A stretch of 12,820 nt of DNA. It comes from Christensenella sp. UBA2853. GTDB taxonomy: Bacteria; Bacillota; Clostridia; Christensenellales; Aristaeellaceae. The notes under the pieces were generated by a model. It worked only from the letters and a program-made list of their open reading frames with translations, was not told where the DNA came from and did no database searches. The stretch covers positions 1 to 12,820 of the forward strand of contig DEFL01000023.1 in the NCBI GenBank assembly GCA_002350845.1, given 5' to 3'. The position numbers were made by a program, and so were the translations under genes. This document shows positions 1 through 5,280 of the stretch, one piece after another; positions within the stretch are counted from its first letter, which is position 1, and each line of letters starts with the position of its first letter.

Positions 1-12
1 CGCCGAAGGCGG
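1..12 (-). terminator. Possible UUCG-loop hairpin at the window edge
   Basis: On the coding strand CCGCCTTCGGCG folds into a short stem closed by a cUUCGg tetraloop, 33 bases after the hydrolase stop. It would fit a terminator stem, but any following T-run lies outside the window. Confidence 0.35.
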
Positions 13-20
13 TTTAGTTC

Positions 21-33
21 AACTGGAATTTGT
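21..33 (-). repeat. Fragment of the cassette repeat left arm at the window edge
   Basis: After the hydrolase stop the coding strand reads ACAAATTCCAGTT, identical over 13 bases to the start of copy 5, but the sequence then changes to GAACTAAACCGCC. Either the array ends here or a divergent copy is cut off by the window edge. Confidence 0.5.
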
Positions 34-44
34 CCGGCAGCTGT

Positions 45-1421
45 TCACAGCTTTTTACAGGTAAACTCGTCGTACATCAGGCAGCCGTCACCAAATTTCA
101 GTTTCAACATACCGCTCTTCCGACCAAATTCGTTTTCACCGATCAGATAGAGGCGGAACGTGAACTCGCCATATTCCTCGCTGATCGCCCTGGCGTAAAG
201 CTCCCCGTCCTGCAAAAAAACTTCGTCGATCATGAATTCTTCATCTTCGGGATGCTCGTATTTTCCACAGAAGTTTTTCCATGTGGATTTGTCAGGATTC
301 AGGATGGCAAGATCCTCGATGGTCCGGATGGGCTCAGCTTCCTTGCCGGCAGCAATCGCCCGCAGTCCGTTCCATGCACCCATACCGGCTCTGTAATCCC
401 ACGGATCGCGGCTGAAAAGCATGACAAGCACCCGGTCCGCGTCGATCCAGCGTTCAAACCAGGTGAAGACGCCCGGCATACCGCCGCTGTGGCTGACGAC
501 GAGGCCCAGCTCTTTGTCGCGGCCAACTCCCCAGCCAAAGCCGTAACCCAGGCCTTCGTCCTCATCATAAACGGCGTTCTCGCCGTTGCTCAACGTTGCG
601 GGGGTATACATAAGCCTCTGTTCCTCGAGGGTAAGCACCCCGCCCTCCCGCAGCGTCCGGTCCCATTGCAGCATATCGAGGATGGTCGTATACACATAAT
701 CATCGCCGTTTAAGCCGTCAAAGGCGGTCACCTGACTAACTCCGACAGCATCCACGTCAGCAACATATCTGCTGTCTTCAATGACTGACGCGCGGGCATA
801 GTTCTCAAAGGGAACGCCGTCTCTGCGGATATGGCAGCAGCGGGTGGAGGACATGCCGGCAGGCTCAAAGATATTCTTCTGAAGGAATTCTTCATAGGGA
901 ATCCCGGAGAGCCGCTCCACCAGCAGGGCAAGCAGGTTGTAGCCGGTGTTGGAGTATTCCAATTTTTCCCCCGGGGCAAAAGAAGGTTTCAGTTCGGTTT
1001 CGCAGAGGAAGCGAATGATCTCGTCATTACCCGGCACTCTGTGCTCTGCCTTCCAGATGTTGATGAACCAGTCCGCATCGTCAAAGTAATCGGGTACGCC
1101 GCTGGTGTGAGTGAGCAGGTGACGAACTGTCACGCCTTCATAGGCGCCGAGCTCCGGAAAGAACTTCGTGATCTTGTCCTCGAGATTCAGCAGCCCCTGC
1201 CGCATCACCAGCATGACGGCTGCCGCTGTGAATTGCTTGGAAACCGAAGCAAGCTGGAAGATCGTGTTTTCCGTAATGGGTAGTTTGCCCTCCGGATCAC
1301 AGAAACCCAAAGCACCCTTGGATACGATTACGCCGTTTTCAGCGTATAGCCACGCTCCATTGAAGCCACCCTTTTCGTATGATTCCTGGGCCAGTTTTTC
1401 CATTAATGCTTTTTTATCCAT
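45..1421 (-). CDS. Serine beta-lactamase-like hydrolase (class C / PBP4* family)
   Basis: This 458-residue protein belongs to the serine beta-lactamase/D-alanyl-D-alanine carboxypeptidase-like hydrolase family. The nucleophile motif SxxK is S59-V-S-K62, the second motif is Y156-S-N158, and the KTG-equivalent is H311-S-G-G314. Family members hydrolyse esters, amides or peptides through an acyl-enzyme; the substrate cannot be read from sequence. There is no signal peptide (it starts MDKKALMEKLAQ), so it is probably cytoplasmic, which argues against a cell-wall or secreted beta-lactamase role. A C-terminal domain of roughly 110 residues follows the catalytic domain. I chose the ATG at 1421 because AGAGGT lies just upstream; a longer frame to 1463 would run into the intergenic repeat. 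It is the last visible gene of the repeat-separated array. Family certain, function uncertain. Confidence 0.9.
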   Translation of the reverse strand: MDKKALMEKLAQESYEKGGFNGAWLYAENGVIVSKGALGFCDPEGKLPITENTIFQLASVSKQFTAAAVMLVMRQGLLNLEDKITKFFPELGAYEGVTVRHLLTHTSGVPDYFDDADWFINIWKAEHRVPGNDEIIRFLCETELKPSFAPGEKLEYSNTGYNLLALLVERLSGIPYEEFLQKNIFEPAGMSSTRCCHIRRDGVPFENYARASVIEDSRYVADVDAVGVSQVTAFDGLNGDDYVYTTILDMLQWDRTLREGGVLTLEEQRLMYTPATLSNGENAVYDEDEGLGYGFGWGVGRDKELGLVVSHSGGMPGVFTWFERWIDADRVLVMLFSRDPWDYRAGMGAWNGLRAIAAGKEAEPIRTIEDLAILNPDKSTWKNFCGKYEHPEDEEFMIDEVFLQDGELYARAISEEYGEFTFRLYLIGENEFGRKSGMLKLKFGDGCLMYDEFTCKKL

Positions 1422-1437
1422 TGGTGTTTTACCTCTA

Positions 1438-1520
1438 CAAATCCCAATCTGTTGATAGCGCATTATATCAAAATATATTATCCGAGTTTTCTTGCCAACG
1501 GATATCCCGACAAACTGGAT
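1438..1520 (-). repeat. Intergenic cassette repeat, copy 1 (complete)
   Basis: This copy fills the junction between the GNAT at 1521-1961 and the hydrolase. Read on the coding strand it has, in order, the left arm ATCCAGTTTGTC directly after the stop, GTTGGCAAGAAAACTCGG, an AT-rich palindromic core AATATATTTTGA, and the right arm TATCAACAGATTGGGATTTG, which leads into AGAGGT. The outer arms are partly complementary, so the whole unit can fold into one long imperfect hairpin. Confidence 0.8.
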
Positions 1521-1961
1521 TTATACATGTGAGAGTTCAATCTCATCAAGCCCATCGGTGATTGCGTGAATTCTGCCTGTCTCCTGAAATCCCATTTTTT
1601 GATACAACCGTTTTGCATTGGTATTGTTTTCGAGGATCCACAGAGTGGGGTTGCCGGTGCATTGTTCGACAGCGAATTGCAGCAGCTTCGTACCATATCC
1701 TATATTCTGTTTATCTGGAAGAATATAAAGGTCTTCAATCAGGTTTTCTTTGACAGATACCACGCCAATCGGCCTGCCTTCAACCAGCATATAGAATTTG
1801 CTCCCGTTGTTCATTTTGTTTTGTATATATTCCTGTTGACGCTCCGGAGTGTGCATCGCGACAAAAGACGGTGCACAGAAAGAACAGTGCGATTCTTTCC
1901 ATGAGATTGAGTGAATTACTGCAACTTGAAACAAATTCGTCCGGTCGACACTAATAATCAT
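1521..1961 (-). CDS. GNAT family N-acetyltransferase
   Basis: This 146-residue protein is of GNAT type and would transfer an acyl group from acyl-CoA to an amine. The acetyl-CoA pyrophosphate loop (motif A) is Q85-N-I-G-Y-G90 after the strand DLYILPD, and motif B is the Asn-rich ENNTNAKRLYQKMGF segment (111-125). The N-terminal half is divergent and gives no substrate clue. The start at 1961 follows GGAGG with a short 4-base spacer, and this ribosome binding site is itself the end of the intergenic repeat. The stop TAA at 1521 abuts the next repeat. It sits alone between two repeats like its neighbours, which fits a cassette more than a functional operon. Resistance, toxin and metabolite acetylases all have this form. 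Confidence 0.88.
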   Translation of the reverse strand: MIISVDRTNLFQVAVIHSISWKESHCSFCAPSFVAMHTPERQQEYIQNKMNNGSKFYMLVEGRPIGVVSVKENLIEDLYILPDKQNIGYGTKLLQFAVEQCTGNPTLWILENNTNAKRLYQKMGFQETGRIHAITDGLDEIELSHV

Positions 1962-1971
1962 ATTGCCTCCG

Positions 1972-2041
1972 CAAATCCCGATTGTCGATAGCCGTTTAAC
2001 TCAAAATATATTTTCCGATATTCTCGGCTATCAATTGTCTT
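1972..2041 (-). repeat. Intergenic cassette repeat, copy 2 (best hairpin)
   Basis: This copy lies between the methyltransferase and the GNAT at 1521-1961. On the coding strand ACAATTGATAGCCG pairs with CGGCTATCGACAAT around the core CGGAAAATATATTTTGAG; a three-base bulge interrupts the stem. The left arm differs in sequence from the other copies yet still pairs with its own right arm. The right arm GACAATCGGGATTTG then meets GGAGG. Confidence 0.82.
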
Positions 2042-2051
2042 CGTCAGATGG

Positions 2052-2843
2052 TTATTCCGTTTTCCTGCAGATGTATAGAAGATGATTTGTGTTGCCCAGC
2101 AATTCCCGCTTTTCGGCAAAATGCAGATACCACGCCACGAATTCATCAAAATCCTTTTCCGGGATTGAAAAATCATCGCGGTCTTCAATCGGTTCCAGGA
2201 TGCCATCCACTCCTGCAGTCGTAATCCATTCAACAGGTTTCTTTTCAAAAAGTTTTTCGAACTCGATCACATCGTATCCGGTGAACAACTGCTCTTTAAA
2301 ATGCCGGATCTGATAGTCATTTGTGAAGTTTTCCTCCTGACCTGCAGCCCAGTTGCCCTGGAGATAGTTTGCGTACATGATTGCATAAACGGAAATAAAA
2401 GCGAAAAGGATCACTCCGCCTGATTTGGTTACACGAATGGCCTCATCGATAGCCTTGTTCACTTCATCTGCCTCATACAGATGATACATAGGACCGAGAA
2501 GGAGTGTGACATCGAATGTGTTTTCAGTAAATCGGCTCAGGTCTGTTGCGTCTCCCTGGAAAGATTTCAGGTTTTCAATATCCCTGCTGTTTTCCTGCAG
2601 GACAGCAAGATTGCTCTCCACAAGCTCCACCGCAGTCACATCCATGCCTTCTCTTGCCAATGCAATTGAATACCTTCCGGTTCCTGCGCCTACTTCCAGC
2701 ACTTTCGAATGATGATTTGCATAACGATGAATATAAGACATGGTTGTTGCATATTCCAGTTGACCATGCCTGCTTCGTTTCAGCCTGCTGTCCTCGTTAG
2801 CCTGGTCGTAAAAGCCGCTCACAATCTCTTCCCTGGTACTCAT
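2052..2843 (-). CDS. Class I SAM-dependent methyltransferase
   Basis: This 263-residue Rossmann-fold methyltransferase has motif I at VLEVGAGTGRY (48-58), an acidic ribose-binding residue in AVELVESN (E73), and GDATDLSRF at the third strand (D98-D101). It ends with IC RKTE-type residues typical of small-molecule methyltransferases of the UbiE/Methyltransf_11 group. The substrate is unknown. Two adjacent ATG codons (2846 and 2843) are possible; 2843 gives a 7-base spacing from GGAGG and is preferred. An open frame continues upstream to 2897 but only translates the intergenic repeat (a peptide resembling SWHLLASK), so I reject it. The gene is flanked on its 5' side by a double repeat and on its 3' side by a single one. 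Confidence 0.9.
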   Translation of the reverse strand: MSTREEIVSGFYDQANEDSRLKRSRHGQLEYATTMSYIHRYANHHSKVLEVGAGTGRYSIALAREGMDVTAVELVESNLAVLQENSRDIENLKSFQGDATDLSRFTENTFDVTLLLGPMYHLYEADEVNKAIDEAIRVTKSGGVILFAFISVYAIMYANYLQGNWAAGQEENFTNDYQIRHFKEQLFTGYDVIEFEKLFEKKPVEWITTAGVDGILEPIEDRDDFSIPEKDFDEFVAWYLHFAEKRELLGNTNHLLYICRKTE

Positions 2844-2850
2844 CATCAAC

Positions 2851-2902
2851 CCTCCGTATAACTTTCCGGGTTTGCTTGCCAACAAGTGCCACGACAAATT
2901 CT
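2851..2902 (-). repeat. Intergenic cassette repeat, copy 3b (core-deleted)
   Basis: On the coding strand this copy reads AGAATTTGTCGTGGCACT, TGTTGGCAAGCAAACCCGG and then GTTATACGGAGG. It matches the left arm and the end of the consensus but lacks the AT-rich core. It provides the ribosome binding site of the methyltransferase and follows another copy directly, with no gene in between. Confidence 0.72.
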
Positions 2903-2982
2903 GTTTTGTCGATCGTAAACAAAATCAAAATATATTTCCGAGTTTTCTTACCAACAGGTGCCTTGACAAACCGGAAGTTGTT
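2901..2982 (-). repeat. Intergenic cassette repeat, copy 3a
   Basis: This copy begins just after the DUF3795 stop. On the coding strand it shows CTTCCGGTTTGTCAAGGCAC, CTGTTGGTAAGAAAACTCGG, the core AAATATATTTTGA and the right arm ACGATCGACAAAACAG. It runs straight into copy 3b. Confidence 0.78.
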
Positions 2983-2985
2983 GGG

Positions 2986-3246
2986 TTAGCGGTCCGCATT
3001 CATCGATACCATTCTGTGATATGCTTCTTTGTGACTTTTTGACTCCTCATAAAAATCTGCCATATCATCACACGGAAAGTTATTGCAAAATGCGCAGAAA
3101 TCGATCCCTTTTTCTTTGCAACACTTAACAGGCATACATATATCTTCTTCCGTCCACTGTGTATGCTTGCAGGAAGGACAGATTTTGTTAATGTAATCAG
3201 AACATGCAAAGCAGTTAACTCCGCAGTAGGCTATTTGGGTATTCAT
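2986..3246 (-). CDS. DUF3795 family Cys-rich protein
   Basis: This 86-residue protein begins MNTQIAYCGVNCFACSDY and matches the DUF3795 pattern: CGxxCxxC near the N-terminus, then CPSC, then KCCKEKG and CAFCNNFPC, ending with a DFYEES-SHKEAYHRM segment. Nine or more cysteines in pairs suggest metal or iron-sulfur binding, but the family has no established biochemical role. The ATG at 3246 follows AGGAG by 6 bases; a GTG directly before it is possible but worse spaced. It lies singly between a half repeat upstream and a double repeat downstream. Family recognition is strong; function is unknown. Confidence 0.88.
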   Translation of the reverse strand: MNTQIAYCGVNCFACSDYINKICPSCKHTQWTEEDICMPVKCCKEKGIDFCAFCNNFPCDDMADFYEESKSHKEAYHRMVSMNADR

Positions 3247-3257
3247 CACGCGCTCCT

Positions 3258-3299
3258 AAAATCCCATTTGTCGATCGCCATATAACTCAAAAGTTATGA
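3258..3299 (-). repeat. Intergenic cassette repeat, copy 4 (right half only)
   Basis: Between the kinase stop and the DUF3795 start only the right half remains: on the coding strand ATAACTTTTGAGTTAT (a perfect 6-bp stem with a 4-base loop), then GGCGATCGACAAATGGGATT and AGGAG. The long left arm present in other copies is missing here. Confidence 0.72.
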
Positions 3300-3301
3300 T
3301 G

Positions 3302-3823
3302 TCAGTCCAGCAATTTCTTTATCGTCTGTTGGTAGTCTGAATCAATTAGCACAATCTGTTCTCCGGCATCCTGAAATTCATCGATCATACGCTTGTTGTC
3401 CCCCTTCAGGGCATCCTTCGTACAATCGGCATCTATCAATCTGGATTCGATTTCCGATTCAAAGCCGATGATCTCACCGAAATGATGATCGATATATCTT
3501 TCGCTCATGGCAAGGCAGATAAAACGGATCAAAGGCAAATACCGCTCATCAAAGTCCTGCCGCCAGTGGAAGGGGACATAGCAGCCTTCAACGATCAGAT
3601 TCTGCCGGTTCTCAATCGCGGTCTTCATAATCTCCCGGATGACAGGCCACAGGTATTCCGTCAGTTCTTCGTCATCCTCCGGCGTCAGATCCGTGTTGCC
3701 GCTGCGGATCAGTCCCATTTTCAGATGGTCGATTGACAAATACGGGCAGCTGGTTTTTTCAAGCAGCTTTTGCGCCAGAAGTGTTTTTCCGGTATGGGAT
3801 GCCCCTGTTATCAGTATAATCAT
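3302..3823 (-). CDS. P-loop kinase (adenylate kinase / 2-phosphoglycerate kinase-like)
   Basis: This 173-residue P-loop NTPase starts with a nucleotide-binding strand and Walker A GASHTGKT (residues 7-14). A SIDHLKMGL segment (about 32-40) resembles the acidic substrate-binding region of small-molecule kinases, and LIVEGCYVP (about 98-106) gives the second core strand. Size and layout fit the AAA_33/zeta-toxin/chloramphenicol-phosphotransferase-like group, which phosphorylates small molecules; the substrate cannot be named. The start ATG at 3823 has a modest AAGGTG site. The frame stays open to 3892 through the repeat and would add a peptide resembling SGHLLARK; the fact that the methyltransferase frame shows the same artefact argues that this is repeat, not protein. 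Confidence 0.85.
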   Translation of the reverse strand: MIILITGASHTGKTLLAQKLLEKTSCPYLSIDHLKMGLIRSGNTDLTPEDDEELTEYLWPVIREIMKTAIENRQNLIVEGCYVPFHWRQDFDERYLPLIRFICLAMSERYIDHHFGEIIGFESEIESRLIDADCTKDALKGDNKRMIDEFQDAGEQIVLIDSDYQQTIKKLLD

Positions 3824-3841
3824 ATCTAACACCTTAGTGCG

Positions 3842-3903
3842 GAATTTCAAAATATATTTTCCGTTTTTCCTTGCCAACAGGTGTCCGGACAAACTGGAAT
3901 TTG
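3842..3903 (-). repeat. Intergenic cassette repeat, copy 5 (left arm and core)
   Basis: It directly follows the stop of the GNAT at 3904-4347. On the coding strand CAAATTCCAGTTTGTC, CGGACACCTGTTGGCAAGG and the core GGAAAATATATTTTGA are well preserved, but the right arm before the kinase gene has diverged and lacks GGGATTTG. Confidence 0.78.
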
Positions 3904-4347
3904 TTAAAGCGGTTTGATGTAGAGAATAATCTCCTTGTTCTTCCGGTTGCGGTAGATGTACTTGTCGCTCTCAAAGCCCAATTTTTCATGCAGTCTGATG
4001 CTGGCGAGATTGTCTGCGCGCACCTGATCGAACATGATCCGGTATCCCTTGCTCACAGCTAAATCGATCAGCGTTGCCAACGTCTGGGCCCCAAAGCCCT
4101 TGTTTTGCTCCGTTCTCAGGATCTCGATTCCTGCGGAAACAGTGCTGTGACTGTGCTCCAGCAGCGACGCATAACCGACAATATCATCCCCGGAGAGAAC
4201 AGCGAACATTTCAAAATACTTCCCCTGATGGACGCCTGAATTCCATTCACGGATCATAGCCGCCACCCCGTCAATTGTCAGATCCGGATAAACATTTCCA
4301 CAGATGAAGCCTGCATCCTGCTCCAGAAAATGCCGAAGAACAACCAT
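3904..4347 (-). CDS. GNAT family N-acetyltransferase (first gene of the array)
   Basis: This 147-residue GNAT enzyme has motif A Q81-N-K-G-F-G86 after GIEILRTE, and motif B DNLASIRLHEKLGF (112-125). The GNAT core is complete. The closest general type is the RimJ/RimL-like or single-domain GNATs that acetylate small molecules or protein N-termini; the substrate is unknown. The ATG at 4347 follows GAGGT by 6-7 bases, and that site follows the conserved GGGATTTG end of a half repeat. The stop TAA at 3904 runs straight into a well-preserved repeat arm. In the direction of transcription it is the first cassette-like gene, downstream of the broken zinc-ribbon gene. Confidence 0.88.
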   Translation of the reverse strand: MVVLRHFLEQDAGFICGNVYPDLTIDGVAAMIREWNSGVHQGKYFEMFAVLSGDDIVGYASLLEHSHSTVSAGIEILRTEQNKGFGAQTLATLIDLAVSKGYRIMFDQVRADNLASIRLHEKLGFESDKYIYRNRKNKEIILYIKPL

Positions 4348-4473
4348 TGCAATACCTCACCAAATCCCGATTTTCGCAGTGTCGTGAAGCTGAACTCTTA
4401 CATATGCTCTTATTTTATATTTCCATTCCCATCAGGATTACTTCATGTTATTTAGGCTCGGACACCCGTGACT
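4348..4473. other. Intergenic region upstream of the array
   Basis: It holds the half repeat at 4361-4398 and an AT-rich stretch with TATAAA on the minus strand (4414-4419) that could be the -10 of a promoter for the array, though no good -35 is placed 16-18 bases upstream. No coding region, attI-like site with clear boxes, or recombinase is seen. Confidence 0.4.
4361..4398 (-). repeat. Intergenic cassette repeat, copy 6 (right half at array edge)
   Basis: Upstream of the first array gene only the right end is recognisable: on the coding strand AAGAGTTCAGCTTCACGACA and then ATCGGGATTTG followed by GTGAGG. No left arm or AT core precedes it, which marks the edge of the repeat-separated array. 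Confidence 0.62.
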
Positions 4474-4485
4474 TCAGTCGTGGGT
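4464..4485. mobile_element. IS200/IS605-like terminal hairpin (remnant)
   Basis: On the plus strand ACCCGTGACT, TC and AGTCGTGGGT form a 10-bp stem with two G-T wobbles. The sequence, followed by AATTGACTTACTT, resembles the CCCGTGACT...AGTCACGGG subterminal hairpins of IS200/IS605 elements. No tnpA or tnpB coding sequence is present, so at most this is a scar. Assignment rests on memory of the motif. Confidence 0.35.
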
Positions 4486-4702
4486 AATTGACTTACTTCT
4501 TCTCAATTGTGAGGGATCTTCCACGCGGAGGTTTTCAATATATCCGCATTGCGCACAAGCATCACAAATCACACCTGTTTTGATCTTTTTTTATTTTCGT
4601 CAGTTCTTCCAGCGGTGTATAGATGACTGAATGAAAGCTCAGGCCATCCAATAAAGCGCCTTCAATAAGATCTCCACCGCATTTACTGCATTTCCGATCC
4701 AT
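4474..4702 (-). pseudogene. Small zinc-ribbon protein gene with a one-base frameshift
   Basis: The gene starts at ATG 4702 after AGGAG and encodes MDRKCSKCGGDLIEGALLDG, a first zinc knuckle (C5-x2-C8) typical of small PF20097-like zinc-ribbon proteins. The frame then runs through an A7 tract (4586-4592) and stops at 4562 after KKDQNRCDL. Removing one base in the A7 tract restores KIKTGVICDACAQCGYIENL and RVEDPSQLRR, that is, the missing second CxxC knuckle and the family-typical tail, ending at the TGA at 4474-4476. So I read this as a single gene with a +1-base insertion. A sequencing homopolymer error, a real mutation or slippage at the A-run are all possible. The last few restored residues lie inside the 4464-4485 hairpin, so the original C-terminus may have been altered. 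It may be the third gene of the ligase-reductase operon (65-base gap). Confidence 0.72.
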
Positions 4703-4767
4703 ATCATCTTCTCCTGAATACGTTGATTCATAAATACCGGGTTGTCGTTCGCGCATGAACGATCAAT

Positions 4768-5280
4768 TTAAAGGGATGAGGCCATCTTTCTGATTCTTTC
4801 CACCACATCATTGTCATGATTTGTGAATATACCGCAGCCCTCTAATCCAAGATACCCGAGGAAATCACCTTTATAGGAGAAACGTGCCCCATCATACATA
4901 TCAGGATCGCCTGAGCTGAGGAACATTGCGACCTTTTTCAGGGATTTCGGAGCTGTTGGGTAGAGTGCGGAATAGAAGCGGTCTATCGCGCATTTGAGCT
5001 GACCCGAAATACCATGATAATAGATTGGCGCAGCCAGCACCAGCATCTGCGTATCCTTCAGTTCTTTGTATATTTCCTGCATATCGTCCTTCTGAACGCA
5101 GGTACCCTGTCCTTTCCCATGGCAGTACTCACAGGCAAGACAGCCTTTGATATTCATCCTGCAGACATTGAAACAGACGACATGATGGCCGTTCTTTTCA
5201 GCAGATTCACGAAACACAGCAATCATTTTTTCGGTATCGCCGTTTGGTCTGGGGCTTCCATTCAGCACAAGAATTTTCAT
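4768..5280 (-). CDS. NADPH-dependent FMN reductase / iron-sulfur flavoprotein-type
   Basis: This 170-residue flavodoxin-fold protein opens with MKILVLNGSPRPNGDTEKMI, the phosphate-binding loop of the NADPH-dependent FMN reductase family. It carries a compact cysteine cluster C47-x2-C50-x2-C53-x7-C61, which fits the CX2CX2CX4-7C motif of archaeal and clostridial iron-sulfur flavoproteins (Isf) that bind a 4Fe-4S cluster beside FMN. LVLAAPIYYHGISGQLKCAI is the conserved FMN-contacting segment. It probably acts as an electron carrier or reductase in the cytoplasm. The ATG at 5280 overlaps the ligase stop in ATGA, with GGAG eight bases upstream, so the two are translationally coupled. A longer open frame to 5529 lies wholly inside the ligase and is rejected. 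Confidence 0.9.
   Translation of the reverse strand: MKILVLNGSPRPNGDTEKMIAVFRESAEKNGHHVVCFNVCRMNIKGCLACEYCHGKGQGTCVQKDDMQEIYKELKDTQMLVLAAPIYYHGISGQLKCAIDRFYSALYPTAPKSLKKVAMFLSSGDPDMYDGARFSYKGDFLGYLGLEGCGIFTNHDNDVVERIRKMASSL

Noticed and set aside
30..713. Plus-strand open frames across the window
   Set aside because: All long plus-strand frames lie antisense to recognised minus-strand genes, show no family features and lack ribosome binding sites; they are shadows of codon use.
1438..1520. Canonical integron attC site
   Set aside because: The order of boxes is GTT...AAC in both strand readings, opposite to the RYYYAAC...GTTRRRY order of attC, and no integrase gene is present. Only the layout is attC-like.
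2844..2897. N-terminal extension of the methyltransferase, and the similar one of the kinase (3824-3892)
   Set aside because: Both extensions translate the intergenic repeat and give near-identical peptides on unrelated proteins; well-placed ribosome binding sites support the downstream starts.
1..4400. CRISPR array
   Set aside because: The repeats recur at irregular distances of several hundred bases, are imperfect, and enclose whole genes instead of short spacers.
4464..4600. Remnant of a tnpB gene before the IS200/IS605-like hairpin
   Set aside because: The translation there (GVICDACAQCGYIENL) first looked like a TnpB zinc finger, but it joins the small zinc-ribbon gene after a one-base shift, which explains it better.
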